Shown: positions 1 to 7,789, numbered from the stretch's first letter. The stretch is DNA of 32,893 bases from Caballeronia hypogeia (GCF_001544875.2 NZ_FCOA02000052.1:1-32893); one strand, 5' to 3'. A program made the numbers and translations. The notes: a model not told the origin generated them from the sequence alone.

Positions 1-728
1 TTCATCAGGATGACGCCGCCGCGCGGGCCGCGCAGGCTCTTGTGCGTGGTCGTCGTGACGAAGTCGGCGTGCGGCACCGGATTCGGATAGACGCCTGCTG
101 CGACGAGACCCGCGTAGTGCGCCATGTCCACCATGAAATACGCGCCGACGCTCTTCGCGATCTTCGAAAGACGCTCGAAGTCGATCTTCAGCGCGAACGC
201 CGAAGCGCCCGCCACGATCAGCTTCGGCTTGTGTTCCTTGGCAAGCGCCTCGGTCTTGTCGTAGTCGATGTCTTCGGCTGCGTTCAGACCATAGCTCACG
301 ACGTTGAACCACTTGCCCGACATGTTGACCGGCGAGCCGTGCGTGAGGTGACCGCCTTCGGCGAGGCTCATGCCCATGATCGTGTCGCCGGGCTTGAGCA
401 CCGCGAAGAACACGCCCTGGTTGGCCTGCGAGCCGGAGTTCGGCTGCACGTTCGCGGCTTCGGCGCCGAACAGTTGCTTCACGCGGTCGATCGCCAGTTG
501 CTCGACGATATCCACGTATTCACAGCCGCCGTAATAACGCTTGCCGGGATAGCCTTCCGCGTACTTGTTGGTCAGTTGCGAACCTTGCGCGGCCATGACG
601 GCGGGCGAGGTGTAGTTTTCCGACGCGATCAGCTCGATGTGATCTTCCTGGCGACGGTTTTCCTGCTCGATCGCCTTGAGCAGTTCGGGATCGACCTTGG
701 CGAGGGTACTTTCGGCTCTGTCAAACAT
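1..728 (-). CDS. glyA: Serine hydroxymethyltransferase, 5' part (runs off the left edge)
   Basis: Cytosolic PLP enzyme that interconverts serine and glycine, charging tetrahydrofolate with a one-carbon unit. Reading leftward from the ATG at 728-726, 242 codons are visible of a protein that is normally about 415 residues. They begin MFDRAESTLAKVDPELL and contain the family blocks YYGGCEYVD, HLTHGSPVN and, near the edge, TTTHKSLRGPRGG. The lysine in that last block (residue 230 here) is the expected PLP Schiff-base lysine, which matches Lys229 of the E. coli enzyme. No frameshift is seen. The Shine-Dalgarno is weak (ACGGA about 8 bases upstream). The gene is divergent from the ydfG-like gene across a 477-base gap. 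The family call is secure; only the C-terminal part is missing because of the window boundary. Confidence 0.97.
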   Translation of the reverse strand, partial: MFDRAESTLAKVDPELLKAIEQENRRQEDHIELIASENYTSPAVMAAQGSQLTNKYAEGYPGKRYYGGCEYVDIVEQLAIDRVKQLFGAEAANVQPNSGSQANQGVFFAVLKPGDTIMGMSLAEGGHLTHGSPVNMSGKWFNVVSYGLNAAEDIDYDKTEALAKEHKPKLIVAGASAFALKIDFERLSKIAKSVGAYFMVDMAHYAGLVAAGVYPNPVPHADFVTTTTHKSLRGPRGGVILM

Positions 729-1205
729 ACGTTTTCCGTGAGATCTAAACAGGTTGACCGGATCGCGCGTGCGCGTGATGCGCGTGGCACACAGACGCAG
801 AAGATGCTGGAAACCGATGGAGTCCAGGCGCGACGGATGAAGGATGAATCCGATTTCGCAGAACGGACAGCCTCCGGCAACGCAGCGACGGCGCGCGGAT
901 CTCAGCTGCCCAGGCGAACGGCAAAACGACGCTCCGCGCTTCCTGGTGGGTCGCTCCACCTTGAATCCGAAGATTCTATCGCCAGTCACGCGGGGTTTGA
1001 GCGTTGTAGTTTAATGGGCGGCCCTGCTTTAGGCAACCGGCTTGCGGGCTTGCCCAGAGCGCCCGCATGGCTCGATAAAGCACGATCGTTCGAGCCCGCG
1101 ATTGCTTGCCGCGGCGCATCAATGGAAGTACTCTTTGCGCCGTTGCCGGACTTGCGCCAGGGCGCGCTCCGGCTTTGCCTGCCCCACCCCATTCGGAGTC
1201 CGCTC
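729..1205. other. 477-base intergenic region, glyA leader and divergent promoters
   Basis: No convincing gene is seen here. An open plus-strand frame does run through it from upstream and into the dehydrogenase, but it has no homologous-looking residues and lies antisense to glyA, so it is not coding. The region should hold the glyA promoter and a long leader (see the separate promoter entry) and the start signals of the dehydrogenase (GGAG at 1194-1197). A short self-complementary block near 945-960 (GGTGG/CCACC on the glyA strand) could fold in the leader. I recognise no riboswitch consensus. Confidence 0.5.
973..978 (-). promoter_or_regulatory. Candidate -10 hexamer for glyA
   Basis: On the minus strand the hexamer TAGAAT (preceded by GCGA) is a good -10. 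The -35 position 17 bases upstream (CTCAAA) is poor. If used, transcription would begin near 966 and leave a leader of about 240 nt before the glyA ATG. Weak assignment, based on one hexamer. Confidence 0.3.
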
Positions 1206-1952
1206 ATGATCGTTTTCGTCACCGGCGCGTCCGCCGGATTCGGCGCCGCCATCGCCCGCACATTCGTGAAAGGCGGCCATCGAGTGATCGCGGCCGCGCG
1301 CCGCAAGGATCGCCTGCAGGCGCTCTCGAGCGAACTGGGCGACGCGCTGCTGCCGGTGGAACTCGACGTCCGCGACGAAGCCGCTGTCCGTAGCGCGATC
1401 GCCGCGCTGCCCGAGGCCTTCTCACAAATCGACGTGCTCGTGAACAACGCGGGGCTCGCGCTCGGGCTCGAACCCGCGCAGCGCGCGAACCTGCAAGACT
1501 GGAAGGACATGATCGACACGAACTGCGCCGGCCTCGTAACGGTCACGCACGCGGTGCTGCCCGGCATGGTCGAGCGCAATCGTGGGCACGTGTTCAATAT
1601 CGGCTCGGTCGCGGGCACGTATCCGTACGCCGGCGGCAACGTGTACGGCGCGACCAAGGCGTTCGTGCGGCAGTTCAGCCTGAACCTGCGCGCGGATGTG
1701 GCCGGCACGGCGCTGCGCGTGACCGACATCGAGCCGGGGCTCGTCGGCGGCACCGAGTTCTCCAACGTGCGCTTCAAGGGCGACGACTCCAAGGCCGCCA
1801 CTGTATACAAGGACACGCAGCCGCTCACGCCCGAGGATATCGCCGACGCGATCTACTGGATCGCGACGCGTCCGGCGCACGTGAACATCAACGCCATCGA
1901 GATGATGCCCATCGCGCAGAGCTTCGCACCGTTGCAAATTCACCGCGGCTGA
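1206..1952 (+). CDS. ydfG: YdfG-type NADP-dependent 3-hydroxy acid / L-allo-threonine dehydrogenase (SDR)
   Basis: Classical short-chain dehydrogenase of 248 residues, the same length as E. coli YdfG, which oxidises L-allo-threonine, L-serine and 3-hydroxypropionate-type acids with NADP+. The Rossmann motif TGASAGFG is at residues 6-13, NNAG at 80-83, catalytic Ser134 in NIGSVAG, and the Tyr147-x3-Lys151 pair in YGATK. The stretch after it (FVRQFSLNLR, then DIEPGLVGGTEFSNVRFKGDD) is the part I recognise as specific to YdfG rather than to SDRs in general. The start is chosen at MIVFVTG because it fits the family N-terminus and has GGAG eight bases upstream; the frame stays open further upstream without homology. 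It stands alone between glyA and the Tol cluster. Substrate preference is inferred from family resemblance. Confidence 0.9.
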   Translation: MIVFVTGASAGFGAAIARTFVKGGHRVIAAARRKDRLQALSSELGDALLPVELDVRDEAAVRSAIAALPEAFSQIDVLVNNAGLALGLEPAQRANLQDWKDMIDTNCAGLVTVTHAVLPGMVERNRGHVFNIGSVAGTYPYAGGNVYGATKAFVRQFSLNLRADVAGTALRVTDIEPGLVGGTEFSNVRFKGDDSKAATVYKDTQPLTPEDIADAIYWIATRPAHVNINAIEMMPIAQSFAPLQIHRG

Positions 1953-1973
1953 TAAGGGGAAATGCCTAAGGAT

Positions 1974-2004
1974 TTGGCGAGGGTGCTTCGGGTTCCGGTA
2001 AAAT
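1974..2004 (+). promoter_or_regulatory. Candidate sigma-70 promoter for the ybgC-tol cluster
   Basis: TTGGCG (1974-1979) and TAAAAT (1999-2004) are separated by 19 bases, slightly long. The sequence around the -10 (GGTAAAATGC) recurs upstream of purB at 22925-22933, also just ahead of a first gene, which supports its being a real promoter element. Transcription would start near 2011. Confidence 0.4.
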
Positions 2005-2011
2005 GCCGCCG

Positions 2012-2083
2012 ATGAATATCTGTCAAAAAGCAAGCCGGAGCGCTCCGATGAGCCTTCGCGCGAGCGGAGCGGCGCAAAGGTGA
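2012..2083 (+). CDS. Possible 23-codon leader ORF overlapping the ybgC start
   Basis: ATG at 2012 opens a 23-residue frame that ends at a TGA (2081-2083) embedded in the ybgC GTG start (AGGTGAG). A second in-frame ATG at 2048 has GGAG seven bases upstream and would give an 11-residue peptide ending at the same overlap. The arrangement is typical of translational coupling. However, ybgC has its own GGAG at 2066-2069, and the 2012 ATG sits almost on the predicted transcription start. Speculative; no homology can be judged at this length. Confidence 0.2.
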   Translation: MNICQKASRSAPMSLRASGAAQR

Positions 2084-2541
2084 GTGATCCGTTGAGTTTC
2101 GAGTGGCCGGTTCGGGTGTATTACGAGGACACCGACGCCGGAGGCATCGTCTTCTACGCGAACTACCTGAAGTTCTTCGAGCGGGCGCGCACCGAGTGGC
2201 TGCGCGCGTGCGGCATCGACCAGCAGCGTCTCTCCGATTCGAGCGGCATCGTGTTCGTCGTGCGGCGTACGGCCGTCGAATATTCGTCGCCGGCGCGGCT
2301 GGACGACGTCATTCGCGTCGTGAGTCGTATCGAGCGGCTCGGGCGCGCGTCGGTGGATTTTCATCAGGAAGCGTGGCGCGACGGGGTGCTGCTCGCGAGC
2401 GGCGATATTCGCATCGCTTCGGTGGATCGCGCGTCGATTCGTCCGGCCGCCATTCCCGACGCGGTGCTCGAGGGCCTGAAACGCGGCCCGCACGCCGCGC
2501 TCGCCACCGCGCCGAGCGGCACCAACCCGGACCGAGTCTGA
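2080..2541 (+). CDS. ybgC: YbgC, Tol-Pal-associated acyl-CoA thioesterase
   Basis: Cytoplasmic hotdog-fold thioesterase of 153 residues that hydrolyses acyl-CoA or acyl-ACP thioesters. It is conserved as the first gene of tol-pal operons and thought to link phospholipid metabolism to envelope constriction. The 4HBT signature is clear: YYEDTDAGG, with the catalytic aspartate expected at residue 19 (Asp18 in E. coli), then YANYLKFFERARTEWL, then FVVRRTAVEY and PARLDD. The start is GTG at 2080 with GGAG ten bases upstream; it gives the family N-terminus (FEWPVRVYY at residues 7-15). The C-terminal tail after about residue 135 is Ala/Pro-rich and not conserved. It is followed by a 166-base gap to tolQ. 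Confidence 0.93.
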   Translation: MSDPLSFEWPVRVYYEDTDAGGIVFYANYLKFFERARTEWLRACGIDQQRLSDSSGIVFVVRRTAVEYSSPARLDDVIRVVSRIERLGRASVDFHQEAWRDGVLLASGDIRIASVDRASIRPAAIPDAVLEGLKRGPHAALATAPSGTNPDRV

Positions 2542-2544
2542 CCG

Positions 2545-2670
2545 ATGAACGCATCGCACCCCGAAGCGAACCCGGTATCGGGAATTGAAAAAGGCATTAC
2601 GGAGCACGGGCCGGTTACGGCGCGGCTTTCGTTTAATTCACATCCGTTTCACGAAAGCATGACGCTTTAA
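2545..2670 (+). CDS. Possible 41-residue small ORF between ybgC and tolQ
   Basis: An ATG three bases after the ybgC stop begins a 41-codon frame (MNASHPEANPVSGIEKGITE...) that stops at 2668-2670. The spacing would allow coupled translation. Against it, third-position G/C (about 60% by my count) is lower than in neighbouring genes, there is no independent ribosome site, and I recognise no family. The gap may simply be a tolQ leader. Confidence 0.22.
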   Translation: MNASHPEANPVSGIEKGITEHGPVTARLSFNSHPFHESMTL

Positions 2671-2707
2671 ACCGGACGCCCTTCGCGGGACGTAACAGCG
2701 GACCTTT

Positions 2708-3385
2708 ATGAACAATACACAAGACCTGTCGATCGTTTCTCTCGTCATTCACGCGAGCCTGCTCGCGCAGGCCGTGATGGCGCTGCTGCTGCTGCTTTCG
2801 CTGCTGTCGTGGACTTTCATTTTCCGCAAGTGGTTCGCCATTCGCCGCGCACGCGCGCAGACCGAGCGTTTCGAGCGCGATTTCTGGTCGGGCGGCGACC
2901 TGCAGGCGCTATATCAGAGCGCGGCGAACAATCGCCACACCATCGGCGCACTTGAGCGTATCTTCGAATCGGGCATGCGTGAATTCCTGAAGGGCAAGGA
3001 GCGCCGCATCACCGACCCCGGCGCGATCCTCGACGGCTCCCGCCGCGCGATGCGCGCCGCCTTTCAGCGTGAAATGGACGTGCTCGAAGCGAATCTCGCG
3101 TTCCTCGCGTCGGTCGGTTCGGTGAGTCCGTATATCGGTCTCTTCGGCACGGTCTGGGGGATCATGAACTCGTTCCGCGGTCTCGCCAACGTGCAGCAGG
3201 CGACGCTCGCGAACGTGGCGCCCGGCATCGCGGAAGCGCTCGTCGCGACCGCCATCGGCCTGTTCGCCGCGATTCCGGCCGTGGTCGCGTACAACCGCTA
3301 CGCCCACGATATCGACCGTCTGGCAATCCGCTTCGAGACTTTCATCGAAGAGTTTTCGAACATCCTGCAGCGCCAGGCGCACTAA
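2708..3385 (+). CDS. tolQ: TolQ, inner-membrane proton-channel subunit of Tol-Pal
   Basis: Inner-membrane protein of the MotA/TolQ/ExbB family, 225 residues (typical length). With TolR it forms the proton-driven motor that energises TolA. Three membrane segments are visible: residues about 15-36 (run of Leu, then SWTFIFRKW), about 130-155 (FLASVGSVSPYIGLFGTVWG, the conserved glycine-rich helix), and about 165-190 (ALVATAIGLFAAIPAVVAYN). These last two carry the small polar residues that face the TolR aspartate. The ATG at 2708 fits the family N-terminus, though its ribosome site is weak. It heads tolQ-tolR-tolA, with 15 bases to tolR. Confidence 0.97.
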   Translation: MNNTQDLSIVSLVIHASLLAQAVMALLLLLSLLSWTFIFRKWFAIRRARAQTERFERDFWSGGDLQALYQSAANNRHTIGALERIFESGMREFLKGKERRITDPGAILDGSRRAMRAAFQREMDVLEANLAFLASVGSVSPYIGLFGTVWGIMNSFRGLANVQQATLANVAPGIAEALVATAIGLFAAIPAVVAYNRYAHDIDRLAIRFETFIEEFSNILQRQAH

Positions 3386-3400
3386 GAGAAGGAGTCCGCT

Positions 3401-3844
3401 ATGGCAGGCCCCATTCGTTCCAGCATGCGCGGCAGCTCGCGCCGCGCGATGTCCGACATCAACGTCGTGCCGTATATCGACGTGATGCTCGTGCTGCTCG
3501 TCATTTTCATGGTGACGGCGCCGCTCGTTTCGCCTTCCATCATCAATCTGCCGACGGTCGGCAACGCGCAGCCGCAGGAGCAGCAGCCGCCGCTCGTCAT
3601 CAACATCAAGGCGGACGGCAGCATGAACGTCCGCTACAAGGACGATAGCGGCTCGTCGCAAGAGCAGAAGATGACCAAGGACGATCTCAACACCTTCGTG
3701 CTCAATCGTCAGGAGTCGCATCCGGATCAGCCCGTCGTGATCGCGGCCGACAAAACGGTGAAGTACGAAGTCGTGATGAACGTGATGTCCGATATGAAGG
3801 CGCGCGGCGTGAAGCGCGTCGGATTGCTCGTCAAATCGCAATGA
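3401..3844 (+). CDS. tolR: TolR, periplasmic/inner-membrane stator partner of TolQ
   Basis: ExbD/TolR family, 147 residues. A short cytoplasmic N-terminus is followed by one membrane helix, NVVPYIDVMLVLLVIFMV, in which Asp27 matches the proton-carrying aspartate of E. coli TolR (Asp23). The periplasmic domain follows, ending in the conserved block KYEVVMNVMSDMKARGVKRV. The ribosome site is strong (GAAGGAG seven bases before the ATG). The stop overlaps the tolA start as ATGA (3841-3844), so the two are translationally coupled. Confidence 0.97.
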   Translation: MAGPIRSSMRGSSRRAMSDINVVPYIDVMLVLLVIFMVTAPLVSPSIINLPTVGNAQPQEQQPPLVINIKADGSMNVRYKDDSGSSQEQKMTKDDLNTFVLNRQESHPDQPVVIAADKTVKYEVVMNVMSDMKARGVKRVGLLVKSQ

Positions 3845-4956
3845 CCCTTTTGCACAAGCAGCCAAGCGCGCCGTCCGCGCGACCGATCCGCCCGCCGCGC
3901 GAGCGCGGCACGGGCAAGGCGTTCGCGCTCGCGGCGCTGATGCATCTGCTGCTCATCTGGCTGCTGTATCACGGCATCAACTGGCAGAACAACACGCCGG
4001 CCGGCGCTGAAGCCGAAATCTGGACCGAGATTCCGGATACCTCCACGCCGACACCCCGCCCCGCCCCGCCGCCGCCCGCGCCCGTCAAGGTGCAGCCCGC
4101 GCCGCCGCCCGCGCGCGACGAGGAAGCGGACATCGCGTTGCAGGAAAAGAAGCGCAAGCAGCAGGAAGCCGCCGCGCGCGAGGCGCAACTCGCAGAGCAG
4201 CGCCGCCAGCAGGAAGAAGCGAAGCAGGAAGCGGAAGCGAAGCGCCAGCAGCAACTGGCCGCGCAAGCCGCCGCTGCGGCCGCCCAGCAGAAGGCGATGC
4301 AGGACAAGCAGAAGCAGATCGAGCAGCAGCGTCAGGCCGAACTGCAGAAGCAGCAGCAACAGAAGGCGCAGCAGGACAAGCAGCGCCAGCAGCAAGCCGA
4401 AGCGCAGAAGCAGGAACAGCTCAAGGAGCAGAAGGAAAAAGAGAAGGAGCAGCAGGAAGCCAAGGCGAAGGCCGACGCGCAAGCCAAGGCCAAGGCTGAA
4501 GCCGATGCGAAGGCGAAGGCCGCCGCGCAGGCGAAAGCCAAGGCCGATGCGGAAGCGAAGGCCAAGCTCGATGGCGAACGCAAGGCGCGTCTCGCGCAGT
4601 TGCAGGGTCAGCTGGGCGGCGGCACGGCGGGCAGCGGCGAAGGCCTCGCCAAGAGCGGCACCGGCAAGGGCGCAGGCGGCAATGCGACTTCGCCGGGTTA
4701 TGCCGAGAAGGTGCAGCGTCGCGTGCGGCCGAACATCGTGTGGGCAGGCGAAACCGCCGGGCTCGAGACGGTCGTGTCGGTGCGCTGCTCGCCAACGGGT
4801 ACGTTGCTGTCGGCAAATATCACGCGCTCGAGCGGCAACGAGCAGTGGGATCAGGCGGCGCTGCGCGCGGTGCAGCGCTCGGATCCGATGCCTGTCGATA
4901 ACGACGGAAAGGCGCCGGATCGCTTCACGATCACGCTGCGCCCGGCGGGAGGCTGA
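3841..4956 (+). CDS. tolA: TolA, trans-periplasmic linker of Tol-Pal
   Basis: Inner-membrane-anchored protein of 371 residues that spans the periplasm and pulls on Pal/TolB. It has a short basic cytoplasmic N-terminus and a membrane helix at about residues 27-46 (FALAALMHLLLIWLLYHGIN). A Pro-rich segment (about 64-90) follows, then a long Lys/Gln/Ala/Glu helix (about 95-255) with stretches of KAKA and QQQ repeats. A Gly-rich hinge (about 257-282) leads to the globular TolA-C/TonB-like domain from YAEKVQRRVRPNIVW to the end. The low-complexity helix produces long leucine-rich open frames on the opposite strand, which are artefacts. Coupled to tolR by ATGA. Confidence 0.96.
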   Translation: MTLLHKQPSAPSARPIRPPRERGTGKAFALAALMHLLLIWLLYHGINWQNNTPAGAEAEIWTEIPDTSTPTPRPAPPPPAPVKVQPAPPPARDEEADIALQEKKRKQQEAAAREAQLAEQRRQQEEAKQEAEAKRQQQLAAQAAAAAAQQKAMQDKQKQIEQQRQAELQKQQQQKAQQDKQRQQQAEAQKQEQLKEQKEKEKEQQEAKAKADAQAKAKAEADAKAKAAAQAKAKADAEAKAKLDGERKARLAQLQGQLGGGTAGSGEGLAKSGTGKGAGGNATSPGYAEKVQRRVRPNIVWAGETAGLETVVSVRCSPTGTLLSANITRSSGNEQWDQAALRAVQRSDPMPVDNDGKAPDRFTITLRPAGG

Positions 4957-4973
4957 TTGCGCGAATCGCATGA

Positions 4974-4999
4974 TTTCATGGGGAAAAGTGCCCATGAAA
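4974..4999. repeat. Perfect 9-bp inverted repeat in the tolA-tolB gap
   Basis: TTTCATGGG (4974-4982) and CCCATGAAA (4991-4999) are separated by eight bases, 18 bases after the tolA stop. There is no following T-run, so it is not a standard intrinsic terminator. It could be an mRNA hairpin protecting the upstream tolQRA message or damping read-through into tolB, or a protein-binding site. Confidence 0.5.
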
Positions 5000-5062
5000 G
5001 CGCGCATCGAGCTGCGGGAACGAATTGTGCGAGCGCGGGTCTGTTCTGCAGTCCGCTAACAC

Positions 5063-5091
5063 TTGAAACGCTTTTTTCTGGAACCTATACA
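5063..5091 (+). promoter_or_regulatory. Promoter-like sequence abutting tolB
   Basis: TTGAAA (5063-5068), 17 bases, TATACA (5086-5091) is a good sigma-70 match. It ends two bases before the annotated tolB ATG (5094), so the predicted start of transcription (about 5098) would fall inside the gene. Either it is a chance match, or it makes a leaderless message starting at the in-frame ATG 5103. Confidence 0.3.
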
Positions 5092-5093
5092 GC

Positions 5094-6386
5094 ATGAGTT
5101 TGATGACGAAGCTTGGCCTGAGAACGCTGGTCGCGTCCTGCCTGATCGCAGCCGGCACCGCCGCACACGCCCAGTTGAACGTACTCGTGACCGGCGTCGG
5201 CTCCACGCAATATCCGATCGCAACGGCCAATTTCGCCAACGAAGCGAATTCACCGCAGCAGGTCAGCGCGATCATCCGCCAGGATCTGCAGCGCAGCGGC
5301 AAGTTCACGAATATCGACGCAGGCGGCACGCCGGTATCGGAAACCGATTCGGTCGATCTCGGCGCGTGGAAGGCGAAGGGCGCGAATGCGTTCGTGTCGG
5401 GCAGCGTGAACAAGCTGCCGAACGGCCAGTACGAAGTGCGCTTCCGCCTCTATGACACGGTCAGCCAGCAGAATCTCGGCGGCCTGTCGCTGGTGTCCGC
5501 CGAAAGCGGCCTGCGCATGAGCGCGCACAAGATCGCCGATTACATCTACGCGAAGCTGCTCGGCGGCCGCGGCGTGTTCGCGACGCGTCTGTCCTACGTG
5601 ATTCAGACGGGCGGCCGATATCAATTGCAGATTTCCGATTCGGACGGCCAGGACGCCAAGATCGCCCTCTCCAGCCCCGAACCGATCATCTCGCCGGCTT
5701 GGTCGCCGGACGGCACGAAGGTCGCGTATGTGTCCTTCGAGAAGAAGAAGCCGGTGGTGTACATCCACGATCTGCCGACGGGACGTCGCGTGGTCGTGTC
5801 GAATCAGAAGGGCAACAACAGCGCCCCGGCCTGGTCGCCTGACGGCCGCAAGCTCGCGGTCGCGCTCTCGCGCACCGGCAACACGCAGATTTTCGAAGTC
5901 AACGCTGACGGCTCCGGCCTGCGCCGTCTCACACAAGGCAGTTCCATCGATACCGAGCCGGCCTTCTCGCCCGATGGCAACTCCATCTACTTCACGAGCG
6001 ATCGCGGCGGCCAACCGCAGATCTACAAGATGCCGGCGGCGGGGGAAAGCGCCGGCGCGGCCCAGCGGGTCACGTTCACCGGTTCGTACAACACGAGCCC
6101 GCGCGTGAGCCCGGACGGCAAGCAGCTCGCGTACATTTCGCGCACGGGCGGCGGTTTCAAGCTGTATCTGCAGGACCTCGCGTCCGGCACGGCGACGGGG
6201 CTGACCGACACGACGCATGACGAATCGCCGAGCTTCGCGGCGAATGGTCAGTACATCCTCTACGCCACCCAAGTGAACGGACGTGGCGTGTTGGCAGCCG
6301 TTTCGACCGACGGTCGCACGCGGCAAGTCTTGTCAGTTCAGGGCGGTGTGGTGCGCGAGCCGTCCTGGGGTCCGTTCATGCAGTAA
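5094..6386 (+). CDS. tolB: TolB, periplasmic beta-propeller of Tol-Pal
   Basis: Periplasmic protein of 430 residues that shuttles between Pal and TolA. A signal peptide ends at about residue 26 (VASCLIAAGTAAHA, then QLNV). The N-terminal alpha/beta domain (about 27-170) is followed by a six-bladed propeller built from repeats of the type SPAWSPDGTKVAYVS, APAWSPDGRKLAVAL, EPAFSPDGNSIYFTS and SPRVSPDGKQLAYIS. It ends in the conserved REPSWGPFMQ. The MSLMTKLG start is the one I recall for Burkholderia TolB; no strong ribosome site precedes it. It follows tolA by 137 bases and precedes pal. Confidence 0.97.
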   Translation: MSLMTKLGLRTLVASCLIAAGTAAHAQLNVLVTGVGSTQYPIATANFANEANSPQQVSAIIRQDLQRSGKFTNIDAGGTPVSETDSVDLGAWKAKGANAFVSGSVNKLPNGQYEVRFRLYDTVSQQNLGGLSLVSAESGLRMSAHKIADYIYAKLLGGRGVFATRLSYVIQTGGRYQLQISDSDGQDAKIALSSPEPIISPAWSPDGTKVAYVSFEKKKPVVYIHDLPTGRRVVVSNQKGNNSAPAWSPDGRKLAVALSRTGNTQIFEVNADGSGLRRLTQGSSIDTEPAFSPDGNSIYFTSDRGGQPQIYKMPAAGESAGAAQRVTFTGSYNTSPRVSPDGKQLAYISRTGGGFKLYLQDLASGTATGLTDTTHDESPSFAANGQYILYATQVNGRGVLAAVSTDGRTRQVLSVQGGVVREPSWGPFMQ

Positions 6387-6440
6387 AACAGCAATAACGT
6401 TTCACAGACAACGTTCAGCTACAACACAAGGAGAGGTACC

Positions 6441-6947
6441 ATGATGTCGAAACTTCGTATCGGCCTGGCAGTTGCGATGGTCGGCGCATTGGCGGCTTGT
6501 CACTCGGGCGTGAAGCTCGACGAAGGTCAGAACAAGGGTGCGGTCGGCACGCAGCCGAACCCGACGGACGTGAAGCAGGTCAACATCGACCCGCTGAACG
6601 ACCCGAACAGCCCGCTCGCCAAGCGCAGCATCTATTTCGACTTCGACAGCTACGCCGTGAAGGACGACTATCAGCCGCTGCTGCAACAACACTCGTCGTA
6701 CCTGAAGAGCCATCCGGAGCGTCACGTCCTGATCCAGGGCAACACCGACGAGCGTGGCACGAGCGAGTACAACCTGGCGCTGGGCCAGAAGCGCGCGGAA
6801 GCCGTGCGTCGCGCAATGTCGCTGATGGGCGTCGCCGATGCGCAGATGGAAGCCGTGAGCCTCGGCAAGGAAAAGCCGATGGCGACGGGTCACGACGAAT
6901 CGTCGTGGGCACAGAACCGCCGTGCGGACCTCGTGTACCAGCAGTAA
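6441..6947 (+). CDS. pal: Pal, peptidoglycan-associated outer-membrane lipoprotein
   Basis: Outer-membrane lipoprotein of 168 residues that anchors the outer membrane to peptidoglycan and binds TolB. The lipobox LAAC places the acylated Cys at residue 20. After a short linker comes the OmpA-like domain: SIYFDFDSYAVKDDY, then HVLIQGNTDERGTSEYNLAL, where the Asp and the downstream Arg (GQKRAEAV) are the diaminopimelate-contacting positions of the family. The ribosome site is strong (AAGGAG seven bases before ATG 6441); the adjacent ATG 6444 is an alternative. Confidence 0.97.
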   Translation: MMSKLRIGLAVAMVGALAACHSGVKLDEGQNKGAVGTQPNPTDVKQVNIDPLNDPNSPLAKRSIYFDFDSYAVKDDYQPLLQQHSSYLKSHPERHVLIQGNTDERGTSEYNLALGQKRAEAVRRAMSLMGVADAQMEAVSLGKEKPMATGHDESSWAQNRRADLVYQQ

Positions 6948-6983
6948 TTTATCTAACGTAACCAGTCACGGGTGAGTCGCCCT

Positions 6984-7733
6984 ATGTTGTTTCGTTTCCC
7001 CTTGCTGCGCGCGGCCGCAGCCGTGTGCGTCGTTGGCGCGGTGATGACGAGCGTGCCAGCGCACGCCGGTGTCTTCGACGACAACGAAGCGCGTAAAGCC
7101 GTGCTCGACCTGCGCACGAAGACAGATAGCCTGTCCAGTCAGTTGCAGGCGGCGCAGCGCACGATCCTCGATCAGCAGAACCGTATCGACCAGCTCAATC
7201 AGCAGGTCGCGACGGTTCGTGGACAGAACGAGGATCTGGCCAACCAGGTCGCGACGCTGCAAAAGCAGCAAAAGGACTATTACGCCGATCTCGACACGCG
7301 CTTGAAGAAGTTCGAGCCGCAGCAAGAGACGATCGACGGCGTGACCGGTTCGGTGCAGCCCGGCGAGACGGAAGCGTTCAACGCAGCGTCGACTCAGTTC
7401 CGTGCTGGCGACTACAAGAACGCCGCGGCGTCGTTCAAGGCGTTCGTGGCGAAGTATCCGCAGAGCCCGTATCAGCCGACGGCTCGATACTGGCTCGGCA
7501 ATGCCTTGTACGCCCAGCGCGACTACAAGGGATCGACTGCAATCTGGCAGGACCTGGTGAAGCAGTATCCGACGCATCCGCGAGCACCCGAGGCGTTGCT
7601 CGCAATCGCGAACAACCAGATCGAGCAAGGCCAGAAGGCGGCTGCCAAGCAGACGCTTCAGCAGATCATCTCGCAGTACTCCGGCACGGAAGTCGCGCAG
7701 ACCGCGCAAAGCAAGATGTCGCAAGTGAAGTAA
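6984..7733 (+). CDS. cpoB: CpoB/YbgF, Tol-Pal coordinator of cell-wall synthesis
   Basis: Periplasmic protein of 249 residues from this start. In E. coli, CpoB links Tol-Pal constriction to PBP1B at division. A signal peptide ends near residue 28 (SVPAHA). A trimerising coiled coil rich in Gln and Leu covers about residues 40-105. A TPR domain fills the second half (FRAGDYKNAAASFKAFVAKY, ARYWLGNALYAQRDY, HPRAPEALLAIANNQ). I chose ATG 6984 because GGGTGAG lies seven bases upstream; GTG 6972, inside that same sequence, would add four residues. Last gene of the cluster, followed by a terminator. Confidence 0.93.
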   Translation: MLFRFPLLRAAAAVCVVGAVMTSVPAHAGVFDDNEARKAVLDLRTKTDSLSSQLQAAQRTILDQQNRIDQLNQQVATVRGQNEDLANQVATLQKQQKDYYADLDTRLKKFEPQQETIDGVTGSVQPGETEAFNAASTQFRAGDYKNAAASFKAFVAKYPQSPYQPTARYWLGNALYAQRDYKGSTAIWQDLVKQYPTHPRAPEALLAIANNQIEQGQKAAAKQTLQQIISQYSGTEVAQTAQSKMSQVK

Positions 7734-7789
7734 GTGTTTTTTCGGCGCTTTCTTCGCGCTGAGGTTTCAGCGCGCGTCTCGAGGAGAAT

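Noticed and set aside
42..1205. Long plus-strand open frame reading into the ydfG-like gene
   Set aside because: The first 686 bases are antisense to glyA and the rest shows no protein-like signal; the YdfG family starts at MIVFVTG (1206).
3727..5007. Leucine-rich minus-strand frame that looks like a membrane protein
   Set aside because: Antisense to the Lys/Gln/Ala repeats of tolA, which read as Leu-rich on the other strand.
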